From Streptomyces changanensis (GTDB lineage: Bacteria > Actinomycetota > Actinomycetes > Streptomycetales > Streptomycetaceae), in the NCBI RefSeq assembly GCF_024600715.1, contig NZ_CP102332.1:3720001-3784000 (forward strand): a DNA stretch of 64,000 nucleotides, given 5' to 3'. Both the position numbers and the translations under genes were made by a program. Under the pieces are notes generated by a model. It was not told the DNA's origin. It was given only the letters and a program-made list of their open reading frames with translations, and ran no database searches. Shown one piece after another: positions 1 to 7,183 of this stretch; the first letter of the stretch is position 1, and every line of letters begins with the position of its first letter.

Positions 1-447
1 GCGCAGTTCCGGCTCTTCACCGACGCGTGGGGCACGGACGTCGTCCGCGCCCTCCACCTCGACCTGACGGGGCGTCCGGTCCCCGCCCTGGGCCGCGCCC
101 ACGGCCGCAGGTACGTCGTGGAGAACCACGCGGTCCTCTCCGTCCTCGCCTCGCCGCGGCGCCGCCCGCGCGCGTACGGCCCGTCAGGCGGCGTGGAGAC
201 GGCCTGGTACGCGGCGGACGACCCGGCACCGGCCGTCGCCATGGCCCGGTGCTGGACGGCCCACCTGGCCCGCCGCGCCGTGTCCGCCCCGCGCCGCGCC
301 TGGCGCGCCGGGGCCGCCCGCCACCCCGCGGACCCGGCGCCCCGCCCCACGCCCGCGACAGCCCCCTCCCCGACCCCTCACGGGGCGGCCCCGGGGCCCC
401 CGACCCCTCCCCGGCCCCTGTCGCCCTCCCCCTCCTCCCCCCGATGA
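1..447 (+). CDS. C-terminal part of an ATP-grasp-like protein (5' end outside window)
   Basis: The reading frame is open from base 1 to a TGA at 445-447 and has Streptomyces-like codon bias. The first 35 visible residues (ending in a GRPVP segment) resemble the end of the ATP-grasp domain of carboxylate-amine ligases. From about residue 100 the protein becomes a Pro/Ala/Arg-rich tail of the sort often tacked onto actinobacterial proteins. The stop overlaps a possible ATG (444) of the next gene, so the two are probably co-transcribed. The family call is inference from a short fragment; no catalytic residues are visible. Confidence 0.45.
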   Translation, partial: AQFRLFTDAWGTDVVRALHLDLTGRPVPALGRAHGRRYVVENHAVLSVLASPRRRPRAYGPSGGVETAWYAADDPAPAVAMARCWTAHLARRAVSAPRRAWRAGAARHPADPAPRPTPATAPSPTPHGAAPGPPTPPRPLSPSPSSPR

Positions 448-464
448 CGAAAGTGGTGGGACCC

Positions 465-1760
465 ATGCACGACGACGACCTGGTGATCGTGGGCGCCGGC
501 CCTTACGGCCTCTCGGTGGCCGCCCATGCGGCGGCCCGTGGCCTGGACGTGCGCGTCTTCGGCCGGGTGATGCGCTCCTGGCACACCATGCCGCCCGGCA
601 TGCTGCTGAAGTCGGAGCCGTGGGCGTCCGACCTCTCGGACCCGGCCGGCGCCCACGGCCTCGCCGCCTACGCCGCGACCCGCCGGGTCCGGGTCGAGCA
701 CGGCGTGCCCCTGCCGGTCGGGTTCTTCGCCGCGTACGGCGAGTGGTTCGCCCGACGGGCCGTGCCGGACGTGGACCCGCGCACCGTGGTGGCGGTCCGG
801 CCGCGCCCGCACGGCGGCTTCACCGTCACGACCGAGGACGGGCAGGAGACCGGCACCCACACGGTGGCGCTCGCGCTGGGCGGCACGCCGTTCCTCGACG
901 TGCCCGCCGCGCTCCGCCCGTTCGTCCCGCACCACGTGACACACAGCAGCGACCTCCCCGACCCCGCCCGGTTCGCCGGCCGTGACGTGACCGTCGTGGG
1001 CGCCGGCCAGGCCGCCCTGGAGACCGCCGTGCTGCTCACCGAGGCGGGCGCCCACGCGCGCGTGGTGGCCCGTTCCCCGCGGCTCGTCTGGAACAGCGTG
1101 CCGCCGTCGCTGCGCCGCGGCGCCTGGGAGGCCGCCCGGGCGCCCCACACCGGCCTCGGCTGCGGCTGGCGCAACCTCCTGTACGCGCGTACCCCCGGCG
1201 CCTTCCGCCGGCTGCCCGGCCCGACCCGCGAGCGGCTCTTCGCCACCGCGCTCGGCCCGGCGGGCGCCTGGTGGCTGCGGCACCGCTTCGAGGCGGTGCC
1301 CGACGTACGGCTCGGCAGGTCCGTGGTGGCCGCACGCCCGGCCGGCGACGGTCGCCTGCTGCTCACCCTCGCCGGCGCCGGGCCGGGCGCGCCCGTGACG
1401 GAGGTGGAGACCGACCACGTCGTCGCCGCGACCGGCTTCGCGCCCCGGCTGGACCGGCTCGATCCGTTGTGCCCACAGGTGCGGGAGGAGCTGCGGACCG
1501 TCGGCCCCGGCGGGGCCCCCGAGGTGAGCGGCCGCTTCGAGGCGTCGTACCCGGGCCTGTTCCTGGCGGGACTCGTCACCGCCCCCGCGTACGGCCCGGC
1601 GATGCGCTTCGTCTACGGCGCCGGGTACACGGCGGAGCGGCTCGTGCGCGGCGTCGAGCGGCGGCTGCGGAGCCCGCGGCCGACGGCGGTGCCCGCCGCC
1701 CGCCCAGGCCCGGCGGGCGCGTCCCGTGACGCGGGCGGCACCGTCGCGACCCCGGGCTGA
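465..1760 (+). CDS. FAD/NAD(P)-dependent oxidoreductase
   Basis: This is a 431-residue flavoprotein of the lysine/ornithine N-monooxygenase-like or FAD-dependent reductase type. A first dinucleotide fold starts at once (VIVGAGPYGLS, GxGxxG) and a second GxGxxA-type fold (VTVVGAGQAALE) sits near residue 180. A late ATGF motif and a C-terminal FLAG-like segment complete the usual pattern. ATG 465 is chosen because GGTGGG lies 5 bases upstream and the Rossmann fold starts about five residues later. ATG 444, which overlaps the upstream stop, is the alternative but has only pyrimidines before it. The substrate is unknown; coupling to an ATP-grasp-like gene suggests a small-molecule pathway. Confidence 0.8.
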   Translation: MHDDDLVIVGAGPYGLSVAAHAAARGLDVRVFGRVMRSWHTMPPGMLLKSEPWASDLSDPAGAHGLAAYAATRRVRVEHGVPLPVGFFAAYGEWFARRAVPDVDPRTVVAVRPRPHGGFTVTTEDGQETGTHTVALALGGTPFLDVPAALRPFVPHHVTHSSDLPDPARFAGRDVTVVGAGQAALETAVLLTEAGAHARVVARSPRLVWNSVPPSLRRGAWEAARAPHTGLGCGWRNLLYARTPGAFRRLPGPTRERLFATALGPAGAWWLRHRFEAVPDVRLGRSVVAARPAGDGRLLLTLAGAGPGAPVTEVETDHVVAATGFAPRLDRLDPLCPQVREELRTVGPGGAPEVSGRFEASYPGLFLAGLVTAPAYGPAMRFVYGAGYTAERLVRGVERRLRSPRPTAVPAARPGPAGASRDAGGTVATPG

Positions 1761-1784
1761 CGCGCCGGTACCCCCGGACACCGG

Positions 1785-1822
1785 GGAGGCCGGTCACGGA
1801 GCGTCCTCCGTGACCGGCCTCC
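1785..1822. terminator. Bidirectional hairpin terminator
   Basis: A perfect 17-bp inverted repeat (1785-1801 with 1806-1822) with a 4-base loop lies between the convergent oxidoreductase and chaplin genes. No long T tract is present, as is common in Streptomyces. Confidence 0.85.
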
Positions 1823-1838
1823 ACCGCGCCGTGCCGGG

Positions 1839-2072
1839 TCAGTCGTTGATGCAGACGTTGCCGAAAGCGGGGTTCAGCAGGGCGACGATGTTCACGGTGT
1901 TGCCGCAGATGTTGATCGGCACGTGGACCGGAATCTGGACGACGTTGCCGGAGAGAACGCCCGGGGAGCCCACCGCGGCACCGTTGGCCTCCGCGTCGGC
2001 GGCCGCCGGAGCGGCGGCACCGACCGCCATGCACAGACCGGCAACGGCCACAGCCGCCTTCTTGCCCTTCAT
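1839..2072 (-). CDS. Short chaplin (hydrophobic aerial-hypha surface protein)
   Basis: The 77-residue secreted protein has a Sec signal peptide (KGKK, hydrophobic core, AAA near residue 25) and one chaplin domain at about residues 36-77. The domain shows the hallmark SPGVLSGN, the ICGN and NVCIN cysteines (C56, C74) and the NPAFGN motif. Short chaplins lack a sortase signal, self-assemble into amyloid-like fibrils at the air interface and anchor through the long chaplins. A clear AAGGAAG ribosome site precedes ATG 2072. Rodlin genes lie 1.5 kb away, matching the shared job in the rodlet layer. It belongs to the ChpD-H short group; I cannot say which orthologue. Confidence 0.95.
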   Translation of the reverse strand: MKGKKAAVAVAGLCMAVGAAAPAAADAEANGAAVGSPGVLSGNVVQIPVHVPINICGNTVNIVALLNPAFGNVCIND

Positions 2073-2157
2073 TTATCGGCTTCCTTTCCACAGCGGAAGT
2101 CTTGCCACGGATTTCGTGACCCACGAGCCCGGAGGCCCGGCTGCCGCCGCAAATACC

Positions 2158-2185
2158 ACAACGAATAGGCAACCGAAAAGACACC
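2158..2185 (-). promoter_or_regulatory. Possible sigma-BldN-like promoter of the chaplin gene
   Basis: Read on the minus strand, GGTGTC (2185-2180) and CGTTGT (2163-2158) are separated by 16 bases. The BldN consensus as I know it is CGTAAC-N16-CGTTGA, which drives chaplin and rodlin genes. The -10 matches 5 of 6 and the -35 only 3 of 6, so this is tentative. Confidence 0.25.
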
Positions 2186-2300
2186 GCTCAAACAGTCGCC
2201 GGTTCGGAATCACTCGAACGCCAATCGGCCGACACCGGGCGGGAGTGCGGGGCTGCTCCGGGTGCGGCGGACGTGTCGCGGGCGTCGCGCGGCGGCGGAA

Positions 2301-2522
2301 TCAGCGTCGGGGCCAGACCGGGCGGCGCACCAGGACGTCCCACTCGGGGTCCCGCGCGCCGGGGACGGCCCGCCCCTGCGCCCGCCACTCCCGGGCGAGT
2401 GCCGCGAAGACGGGGACCGCCTCGGAGGCGCCGCGGGGTGAGGCGGCCGGGGCGGCGGCGCGGCCGTACCCGGCCTGCGGAGCGAGCGGCACCCGCTCCC
2501 ACTTCCCGGCGCCTGAAGCCAT
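2301..2522 (-). CDS. Small hypothetical protein (73 aa)
   Basis: Residues 1-15 and 36-73 look like a real folded small protein (AVPVFAALAREW, then DPEWDVLVRRP), while the middle is Ala/Pro-rich. ATG 2522 is preferred over GTG 2540 because GGAAGG lies about 8 bases before it. No signal peptide, membrane segment or known motif is visible. It is transcribed in the same direction as the chaplin gene but is separated from it by about 230 bases. Function unknown. Confidence 0.5.
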   Translation of the reverse strand: MASGAGKWERVPLAPQAGYGRAAAPAASPRGASEAVPVFAALAREWRAQGRAVPGARDPEWDVLVRRPVWPRR

Positions 2523-2905
2523 GCCCACCCTTCCGTTCACCGTGCGTGGCGAGGCCCTCGCATCATGTCACAGCGGTGCGGTGGACACGGAGGATGTCGG
2601 GGAACCGGCGGCGCGGGGACGCCGAGCGGCCGGACGACGGGTGGCGGGGTCCGGCCGGGTGGTGACGACCGGTGCGCCGCCCGCACCGCCCCCGGCCGGC
2701 GGCCCACAGCCCGTGCGACCGAGGGGCGCGGCCGGCACGACGTCCAGCTCACGCCACGCACCGGTGGCGGGGGGATCCGTGCCCTGGGGGCGTACCGGCG
2801 GCGAGCGGACGCGGGCTCCGTGTGCGCCCCACCGCCGGCCGGCCGCACACGAGTGAGCACCGGGGGCGGGGGCCACCGGTGCTCAAGGGCGCTGGGTGCG
2901 AAGGG
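2523..2905. other. Gap without a recognisable gene
   Basis: Open frames here on both strands are arginine/proline-rich with no ribosome site or family resemblance, as expected by chance at this G+C. I see nothing else in it apart from the hairpin at its right end, listed separately. Confidence 0.5.
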
Positions 2906-2943
2906 GCGGTTCCCGGGCCGGAGGGGAAGGGTCCGGGAACCGC
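2906..2943 (-). terminator. Hairpin terminator after the DUF6479-type gene
   Basis: An 11-bp stem (2906-2916 with 2933-2943) lies 14 bases beyond the minus-strand stop codon at 2958, with a purine-rich 16-base loop. Confidence 0.6.
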
Positions 2944-2957
2944 GCGGTCGGGGCGGG

Positions 2958-3338
2958 TCACCCACCCGTGGTGGGGCCGCCGCTGCCGAAGCCGCCGCTG
3001 GACGCGCCGCCCCACTTGCGGTCGTTCTCCGACTGCGGGGACGTGTCCGGCTCGGTGTTGCTGCGCCCCAGCTCGTAGGGCATCAGCCGGTCCTCGCTCT
3101 GGGGCACCTCGGCGGGCCTGCGGTGGCCCTCCACCTCACCGGGCAGCCCGGCGTCGGCAGGCCGGTGCGGCTGCTCGTCCGGGGTCGGGGGCGCCGGCTC
3201 CCTCAGCATGATGCGGCGCCCCAGCAGGAACGCGCCGATGAGGAAGCAGACGACGAGGATGCCCGCCACCAGAGGGCCGATCCCCACGATGTGGTCCTTC
3301 GCGGCCAATTCCGCGCCGTGCGTCAGGGAAGCGTTCAT
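2958..3338 (-). CDS. DUF6479-type small membrane protein
   Basis: The 126-residue protein has a single membrane helix at about residues 19-41 (GPLVAGILVVCFLIGAFLLG), followed by a basic stop-transfer RR and a long charged, proline-rich cytoplasmic tail. The tail has an MPYEL segment and a Gly/Ser-rich C-terminus. This layout matches the Streptomyces-only DUF6479 family as I remember it. Function is not known. It diverges from the first rodlin gene across a 207-bp intergenic region. The ATG at 3338 has only a weak purine run upstream, so the start is moderately sure. Confidence 0.7.
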   Translation of the reverse strand: MNASLTHGAELAAKDHIVGIGPLVAGILVVCFLIGAFLLGRRIMLREPAPPTPDEQPHRPADAGLPGEVEGHRRPAEVPQSEDRLMPYELGRSNTEPDTSPQSENDRKWGGASSGGFGSGGPTTGG

Positions 3339-3444
3339 GGATCGCGGGTACCCCGCCCTCGGCGAACCAGACACGTGTGTACGCGGCCACCCCTGAGAGC
3401 CACCGGATCGCGGCCTATTGTCATTAGTATTCTGAGCCTTTTTT

Positions 3445-3545
3445 CGTTGATTGAGCTCTTCGGGTGACCTCCCGCAACCTAAACAGCGCGGCGCTGTTGG
3501 GCAGAGCGGCCCGGAACCGGGTCTCTCGACGAGAAGGATCACGTA
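3445..3545 (+). promoter_or_regulatory. Rodlin 1 upstream region with CGTTGA motif and leader
   Basis: This unusually AT-rich stretch contains CGTTGA at 3445-3450, identical to the reported BldN -10 hexamer. No good CGTAAC is seen 15-17 bases upstream. The last 35 bases, including GAGAAGGATC just before ATG 3546, are nearly identical to the leader of the second rodlin. Confidence 0.3.
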
Positions 3546-3935
3546 ATGATCAAGAAGGCTCTGGCTACGGCCGGCGTCGCCGCGGCCGTCCTCGGCGCGG
3601 GCGCGCCGATGGCCGCCGCCGTCGGCGACCACGGCGTTGACACCCAGAACGGCAACTTCGCCTCGCAGACGTACGGCAACACCACGACCGGTGGGTACAT
3701 GAGCCCGCAGATCGGGCTCATCCAGGGCTCGTTCAACAAGCCGTGCGTGGGTCTTCCGGTCCAGGCCGACGTCCAGAACATCGTGGCCGCGGTCAACGTG
3801 GGCGTTCAGGACATCCTCAACGACACCCAGAACCAGCAGTGCGCGGAGAACTCCACCGCGGTCAAGGGCGACAGCGCCCTGTCGCACATCCTGGAGAACG
3901 TCCTCTCCGAGAACGGTTCCGCCTCCGTCGACTGA
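3546..3935 (+). CDS. Rodlin (first tandem copy)
   Basis: The 129-residue secreted protein has a signal peptide (MIKK, Ala/Val core, cleavage near residue 25). The mature part has the rodlin pattern: GNxxxxGYMSPQ, LIQGSxNKPC, a DVQNIV stretch, LNDTQNQQC and an ALSHILENV end, with paired cysteines C67 and C99. Rodlins organise chaplin fibrils into the paired rods of the rodlet layer on aerial hyphae and spores. GAGAAGGA precedes the ATG. The copy 154 bases downstream is a clear tandem duplicate. Length matches the family (about 130 aa). Confidence 0.93.
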   Translation: MIKKALATAGVAAAVLGAGAPMAAAVGDHGVDTQNGNFASQTYGNTTTGGYMSPQIGLIQGSFNKPCVGLPVQADVQNIVAAVNVGVQDILNDTQNQQCAENSTAVKGDSALSHILENVLSENGSASVD

Positions 3936-3948
3936 CGGCGTGCAGCGA

Positions 3949-3983
3949 CCGGCCCGCGCGGATGAAGCGCACGTGCGGGCCGG
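3949..3983 (+). terminator. Hairpin between the two rodlins
   Basis: A 12-bp stem containing one G-T pair (3949-3960 with 3972-3983) and an 11-base loop lies 13 bases after the first rodlin stop. It probably ends or attenuates the first transcript, so the copies may be transcribed separately. Confidence 0.6.
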
Positions 3984-4089
3984 CCCCTCGTGGCCGCTCC
4001 GCGGCGTTGCTCCACTTTTCAACCATGTGCCCCACCTGCGGGTGCGGCTGGACGACCCGGACGCCGGGTCTTTCGAGAGAAGGATCGAC

Positions 4090-4479
4090 ATGATCAAGAA
4101 GGTTCTGGCTGGCGCCGGTGTCGCAGCGGCCGTCCTGGGTGCGGGTGCGCCGATGGCCGCCGCCGTGGGCGACCACGGTGTGGACACGCAGAACGGCAAC
4201 TTCTCCAAGCAGACCTACGGCAACACCGTCACCGGTGGTTACATGAGCCCGCAGGTGGGCCTCATCCAGGGGACCCTGAACAAGCCCTGCTTCGGCATCC
4301 CGATCCAGGCCGACGTCCAGAACATCGTGGCCCTGGTCAACGTGGGCGTTCAGGACATCCTCAACGACACCCAGAACCAGCAGTGCGTGGAGAACTCCAC
4401 CGCGGTCAAGGGCGACGCCGCCCTGTCGCACATCCTGGAGAACGTCATCTCCGAGAACGGTTCCGTGGCCGTCGACTGA
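4090..4479 (+). CDS. Rodlin (second tandem copy)
   Basis: The 129-residue protein has the same length as the first rodlin and is nearly identical through the signal peptide and C-terminal third (DILNDTQNQQC, HILENV). Differences cluster in the centre (ISPQV/GTLNKPCFGIPIQ region). It keeps both cysteines. The GAGAAGGATC ribosome site and leader are shared with copy 1. In S. coelicolor the two rodlin genes are also adjacent and both are needed for rodlets; here they point the same way. Confidence 0.93.
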   Translation: MIKKVLAGAGVAAAVLGAGAPMAAAVGDHGVDTQNGNFSKQTYGNTVTGGYMSPQVGLIQGTLNKPCFGIPIQADVQNIVALVNVGVQDILNDTQNQQCVENSTAVKGDAALSHILENVISENGSVAVD

Positions 4480-4502
4480 GGTCGTCCCCGCCGGTGAGCA
4501 CA

Positions 4503-4546
4503 TGGGCGGGCCCCGCATCCGAATCCACGGGTGTGGGGCCCGCCCA
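4503..4546 (+). terminator. Strong hairpin terminator after rodlin 2
   Basis: A stem of up to 18 bp (4503-4520 with 4529-4546, two G-T pairs) with an 8-base loop starts 23 bases after the stop. Confidence 0.8.
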
Positions 4547-4666
4547 CGCGCGTGCCGCCCCCGCCGCCCCCGGCCCCCGCCCCCCCGCCGTCCCCGGAGG
4601 TGAAACATTCTCCGGGGGCCGCGGCGTCAGTGGGGTGGACGACGACAGCGGTGCGAGGGGGAGGGC

Positions 4667-5200
4667 ATGGACGGGGTCCGCACGGACGAGTTCCTGGAGT
4701 TCGCCACCGGACGGTCCGGGCACCTCTTCCGCTCGGCCTGTCTGCTCACCAGCGGCGACACCCACCTCGCCGAGGACCTGGTGCAGGAGACACTGGGCCG
4801 GATGTACGCCCTGTGGGGGCGGACCGGCCTCCTCGGACGGGCGGCGCGGATCGACAACCCCGCCGCGTACGCCCAGACGGTCCTGGTGCGGGCCTTCCTG
4901 AGTCACCGGCGACGCCGGTCGGCCACCGAGCGACCGCTCGGCGAACTGCCCGACACCGCGCGGGCCGCCCCGCCCGGGGACGACCCCGCGCTGCGGGTCG
5001 CGCTGCTGGACGCGCTGGCCGGGCTGGCGCCGAAGGACCGGGCGGTGGTCGTGCTGCGCTACTGGGAGGACCGCAGCATCGAGGAGACCGCCCAGGTCAT
5101 GCGGGTCAGCTCCGCCGCCGTGCGCACCCGCTCGGTGCGCGCGCTCGCCCGGCTCCGCGAGCGGCTGGGCGGCGGCATCGCCGAGTACGCCGCACCCTGA
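4667..5200 (+). CDS. SigE-family ECF RNA polymerase sigma factor
   Basis: The 177-residue protein has only regions 2 and 4. Region 2.1-2.2 (FLEFATGRSGHLFRSA, AEDLVQETLGRMY) is at about residues 7-55. Region 4 (LAPKDRAVVVLRYWEDRS, then a helix-turn-helix IEETAQVMRVSSAAVRTRSVRAL) is at about 113-165. This is the actinobacterial SigE/TIGR02983 layout. It is followed 55 bases downstream by a membrane protein on the same strand, the usual place for an ECF partner. A GGGGGAGGGC run precedes the ATG. The regulon cannot be read from the sequence. Confidence 0.9.
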   Translation: MDGVRTDEFLEFATGRSGHLFRSACLLTSGDTHLAEDLVQETLGRMYALWGRTGLLGRAARIDNPAAYAQTVLVRAFLSHRRRRSATERPLGELPDTARAAPPGDDPALRVALLDALAGLAPKDRAVVVLRYWEDRSIEETAQVMRVSSAAVRTRSVRALARLRERLGGGIAEYAAP

Positions 5201-5255
5201 CCGCGCGCCGTCCGTCGTCCGGACGCAGACCCCCTGGACGGAGTTGGTGGTTCAC

Positions 5256-6569
5256 ATGCCCGACGAAGAACACACATCGCAGTTCGAGGACGACCTCGCC
5301 GTCGTCCTGCGCCGCACCGGCGACGGCTTCGCGCCGGGCGGCGGAGACGGCCTGGTGGCCGGAGGGGTGCGGCGCGGCCGCCGCCGGGTGGCTCGCCGGC
5401 GCGCCGGCGCGGTCGCCGGGAGCGTGCTGACGCTCGCGCTCGTCGGAGCCGGCGGCGCGTACGCGACGGGAGCGCTCGACGGGTACCGGGGCGGCACGGA
5501 CGCGTCCGTCGCCGCGCCGCCCACGGTGCCGAAGTCACCCACGGTCCCGAAGCCGTCCGTCGTGCCGCAACCTTCCGCCGCGACCGGCGCGGTCCCCGCC
5601 GCGGACGTCCTCGCGACCTTCCGCCGGGTCCTGCCCGCGGGCGGCGAGCTGCGGGACGCCCAGTCCCGGGGCACCGCCGACGAGATGGGCCCGATGGCGG
5701 CCGGCGTCTACGACGACGGCCGCGGCCTCGCCGCCGTCGGCATCGGCTTCTTCCGGGCGGCCCCGGACGACCAGGGGTTCTCCGAGTGCCCCGACAAGGC
5801 GTTCGTCGACTACGACGCCTGCACCGCCGAGGAACTGCCGGGCGGCGCCCGCCTGGTCGTCTTCCAGGGGTACGAGTACCCCGACCGGCGCCAGGAGACG
5901 AAGAACTGGCGCGCCACCGTGCTCCACCCGGACGGGCTCGTCACCGACCTCGGCACGTGGAACGCGCCCGCGCAGAAGGACGCCGCCGTCACGCGCGTGG
6001 ACCCGCCGTTCACCCCCGCTCAGCTGAAGCGGATCGTCACCCACCCGGCATGGGCGCCCGTGCTGCGCGCCGTCCCGAAGCCGGTCGAGGCCGAGCCCTC
6101 CACCGACCCGTCCGACCCCGGGGCCGACGCGGGCGGTTCCTTCGACGGGACGGCCGTACGGCCCACCCTGCTGTCGCTGCTGCCCGAGGGGCTCACCGTC
6201 AGGGACGACGGGGGCGACGACGGGTTCGCGTACGCGGTCGTCGACGACGGGGCGGGCCGCAGCCTCGTCCAAGTGAACGCCCAGCCCGATATGGGCGACG
6301 TCGCGGGCGAGCTGTTCCCGGCGGGCTCCTACGAGACCCTTCCGGACGGCACCAGGGTCGCCGTGCAGAAGCGGCCGGGTGAGAAGGGCGGCGAGGGCGT
6401 CGTCATGTGGACCGTCGACACGCTCCGGCCCGACGGGTACCGCGTCGTCGTCTCGGCGTTCAACGCCGGCGCCCAGCACGAGGCGGCCACCCGCCCCGAA
6501 CCCGCGCTGTCGACCGCGCAGCTGAAGGCCCTCGCCACCAGCCCGAAGTGGCTGGAGCTGCAGAAGTAG
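5256..6569 (+). CDS. Membrane-anchored protein downstream of the sigma factor
   Basis: A 437-residue protein. About 45 cytoplasmic residues with a basic RRGRRRVARRR stretch precede one membrane helix at about 51-71. A Pro-rich linker (VPKSPTVPKPS) and a large extracytoplasmic part with two similar halves follow; each half ends in a TxAQLK(R/A)(I/L) segment. The position suggests a co-regulator or sensor for the SigE-type factor, but no HxxxCxxC zinc anti-sigma motif is present, so that role is inference. ATG 5256 is chosen over TTG 5244 and GTG 5247 because GGTGG lies 5 bases upstream. Confidence 0.75.
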   Translation: MPDEEHTSQFEDDLAVVLRRTGDGFAPGGGDGLVAGGVRRGRRRVARRRAGAVAGSVLTLALVGAGGAYATGALDGYRGGTDASVAAPPTVPKSPTVPKPSVVPQPSAATGAVPAADVLATFRRVLPAGGELRDAQSRGTADEMGPMAAGVYDDGRGLAAVGIGFFRAAPDDQGFSECPDKAFVDYDACTAEELPGGARLVVFQGYEYPDRRQETKNWRATVLHPDGLVTDLGTWNAPAQKDAAVTRVDPPFTPAQLKRIVTHPAWAPVLRAVPKPVEAEPSTDPSDPGADAGGSFDGTAVRPTLLSLLPEGLTVRDDGGDDGFAYAVVDDGAGRSLVQVNAQPDMGDVAGELFPAGSYETLPDGTRVAVQKRPGEKGGEGVVMWTVDTLRPDGYRVVVSAFNAGAQHEAATRPEPALSTAQLKALATSPKWLELQK

Positions 6570-7143
6570 CCACCCGGTCAGCGGTCGAGCCGAGGGCCGG
6601 GGGGTTGGTGTCGCGCCGGTCCTGACCGGTCGCCGACCGGCCGGCCGGGCCGGGGCCTCGGTCGGCCCCCCTCGGCCGGTTCGCGTCGGGGCCCTCGTGC
6701 TCGGGGCCCCGCGGGCCCGGCCCTGGGATCCGGACGACGGCTGCGGCGGCCCTGCCCCGGGCGTCGGGGGCGTGTCCCCGCGCGTCCGCCGCAGCCCTGG
6801 GGCCCGACGACGGCTGTGGTTTGGGCCCGGACGACGACGGCTGTGGTGGACCCTGCACCGGGCCTCGGGGGGCGTGTCCCCGGGGGCCCGCCGTGGGCCC
6901 TTGGCGGCACCGCTTCGGGTTCACACGGTCGGGAGCCTGGCTGATCCGCCCCGGTTCATCCGGTCGGGGCCCGGCCGGCTCGCGCTGGATGATCGCCGGC
7001 GGGGCCCGTGGGACCGGCCGTGGATCCGGCGCCCCCGCCGCACGGGTGGGGGCCCGCAGCCCAGTCACGGCCTCATGGGCGGGCCCCGGCGGGCCTTCGG
7101 GGGCAGGGGGCTCGCTCCATGTCCGGTCTCGTCCGCCCACCCC
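6570..7143. repeat. Non-coding gap with degenerate direct repeats
   Basis: This 570-bp stretch has no convincing gene: all long frames are Gly/Arg/Pro-rich and lack ribosome sites. It holds a degenerate direct repeat of about 55 bases (6727-6780 and 6825-6883), each copy containing GGACGACG, GGGCGTGTCCCC and a CCCTGC core, and a nearby partial copy at 6802-6820. The origin is unclear. Confidence 0.5.
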
Positions 7144-7182
7144 CGCCCCCGCTCCTGCCCGGGTGGGGGAGGAGCGGGGGCG
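7144..7182 (-). terminator. Terminator of the polymerase gene
   Basis: A perfect 13-bp stem (7144-7156 with 7170-7182) with a 13-base loop lies directly beyond the minus-strand stop at 7184. Confidence 0.8.
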
Positions 7183-7183
7183 A

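Noticed and set aside
27..443. N-terminal extension of the FAD oxidoreductase
   Set aside because: The frame is open but Arg/Pro-rich and runs over the ATP-grasp-like coding frame; the flavin fold starts just after 465.
3940..4089. 50-residue extension of rodlin 2
   Set aside because: It covers the terminator and leader; the signal peptide and ribosome site fix the start at 4090.
2958..4208. 416-codon minus-strand ORF across the rodlins
   Set aside because: Only the last 126 codons form a protein with a membrane helix and family-like features; the rest is antisense to the first rodlin and the start of the second.
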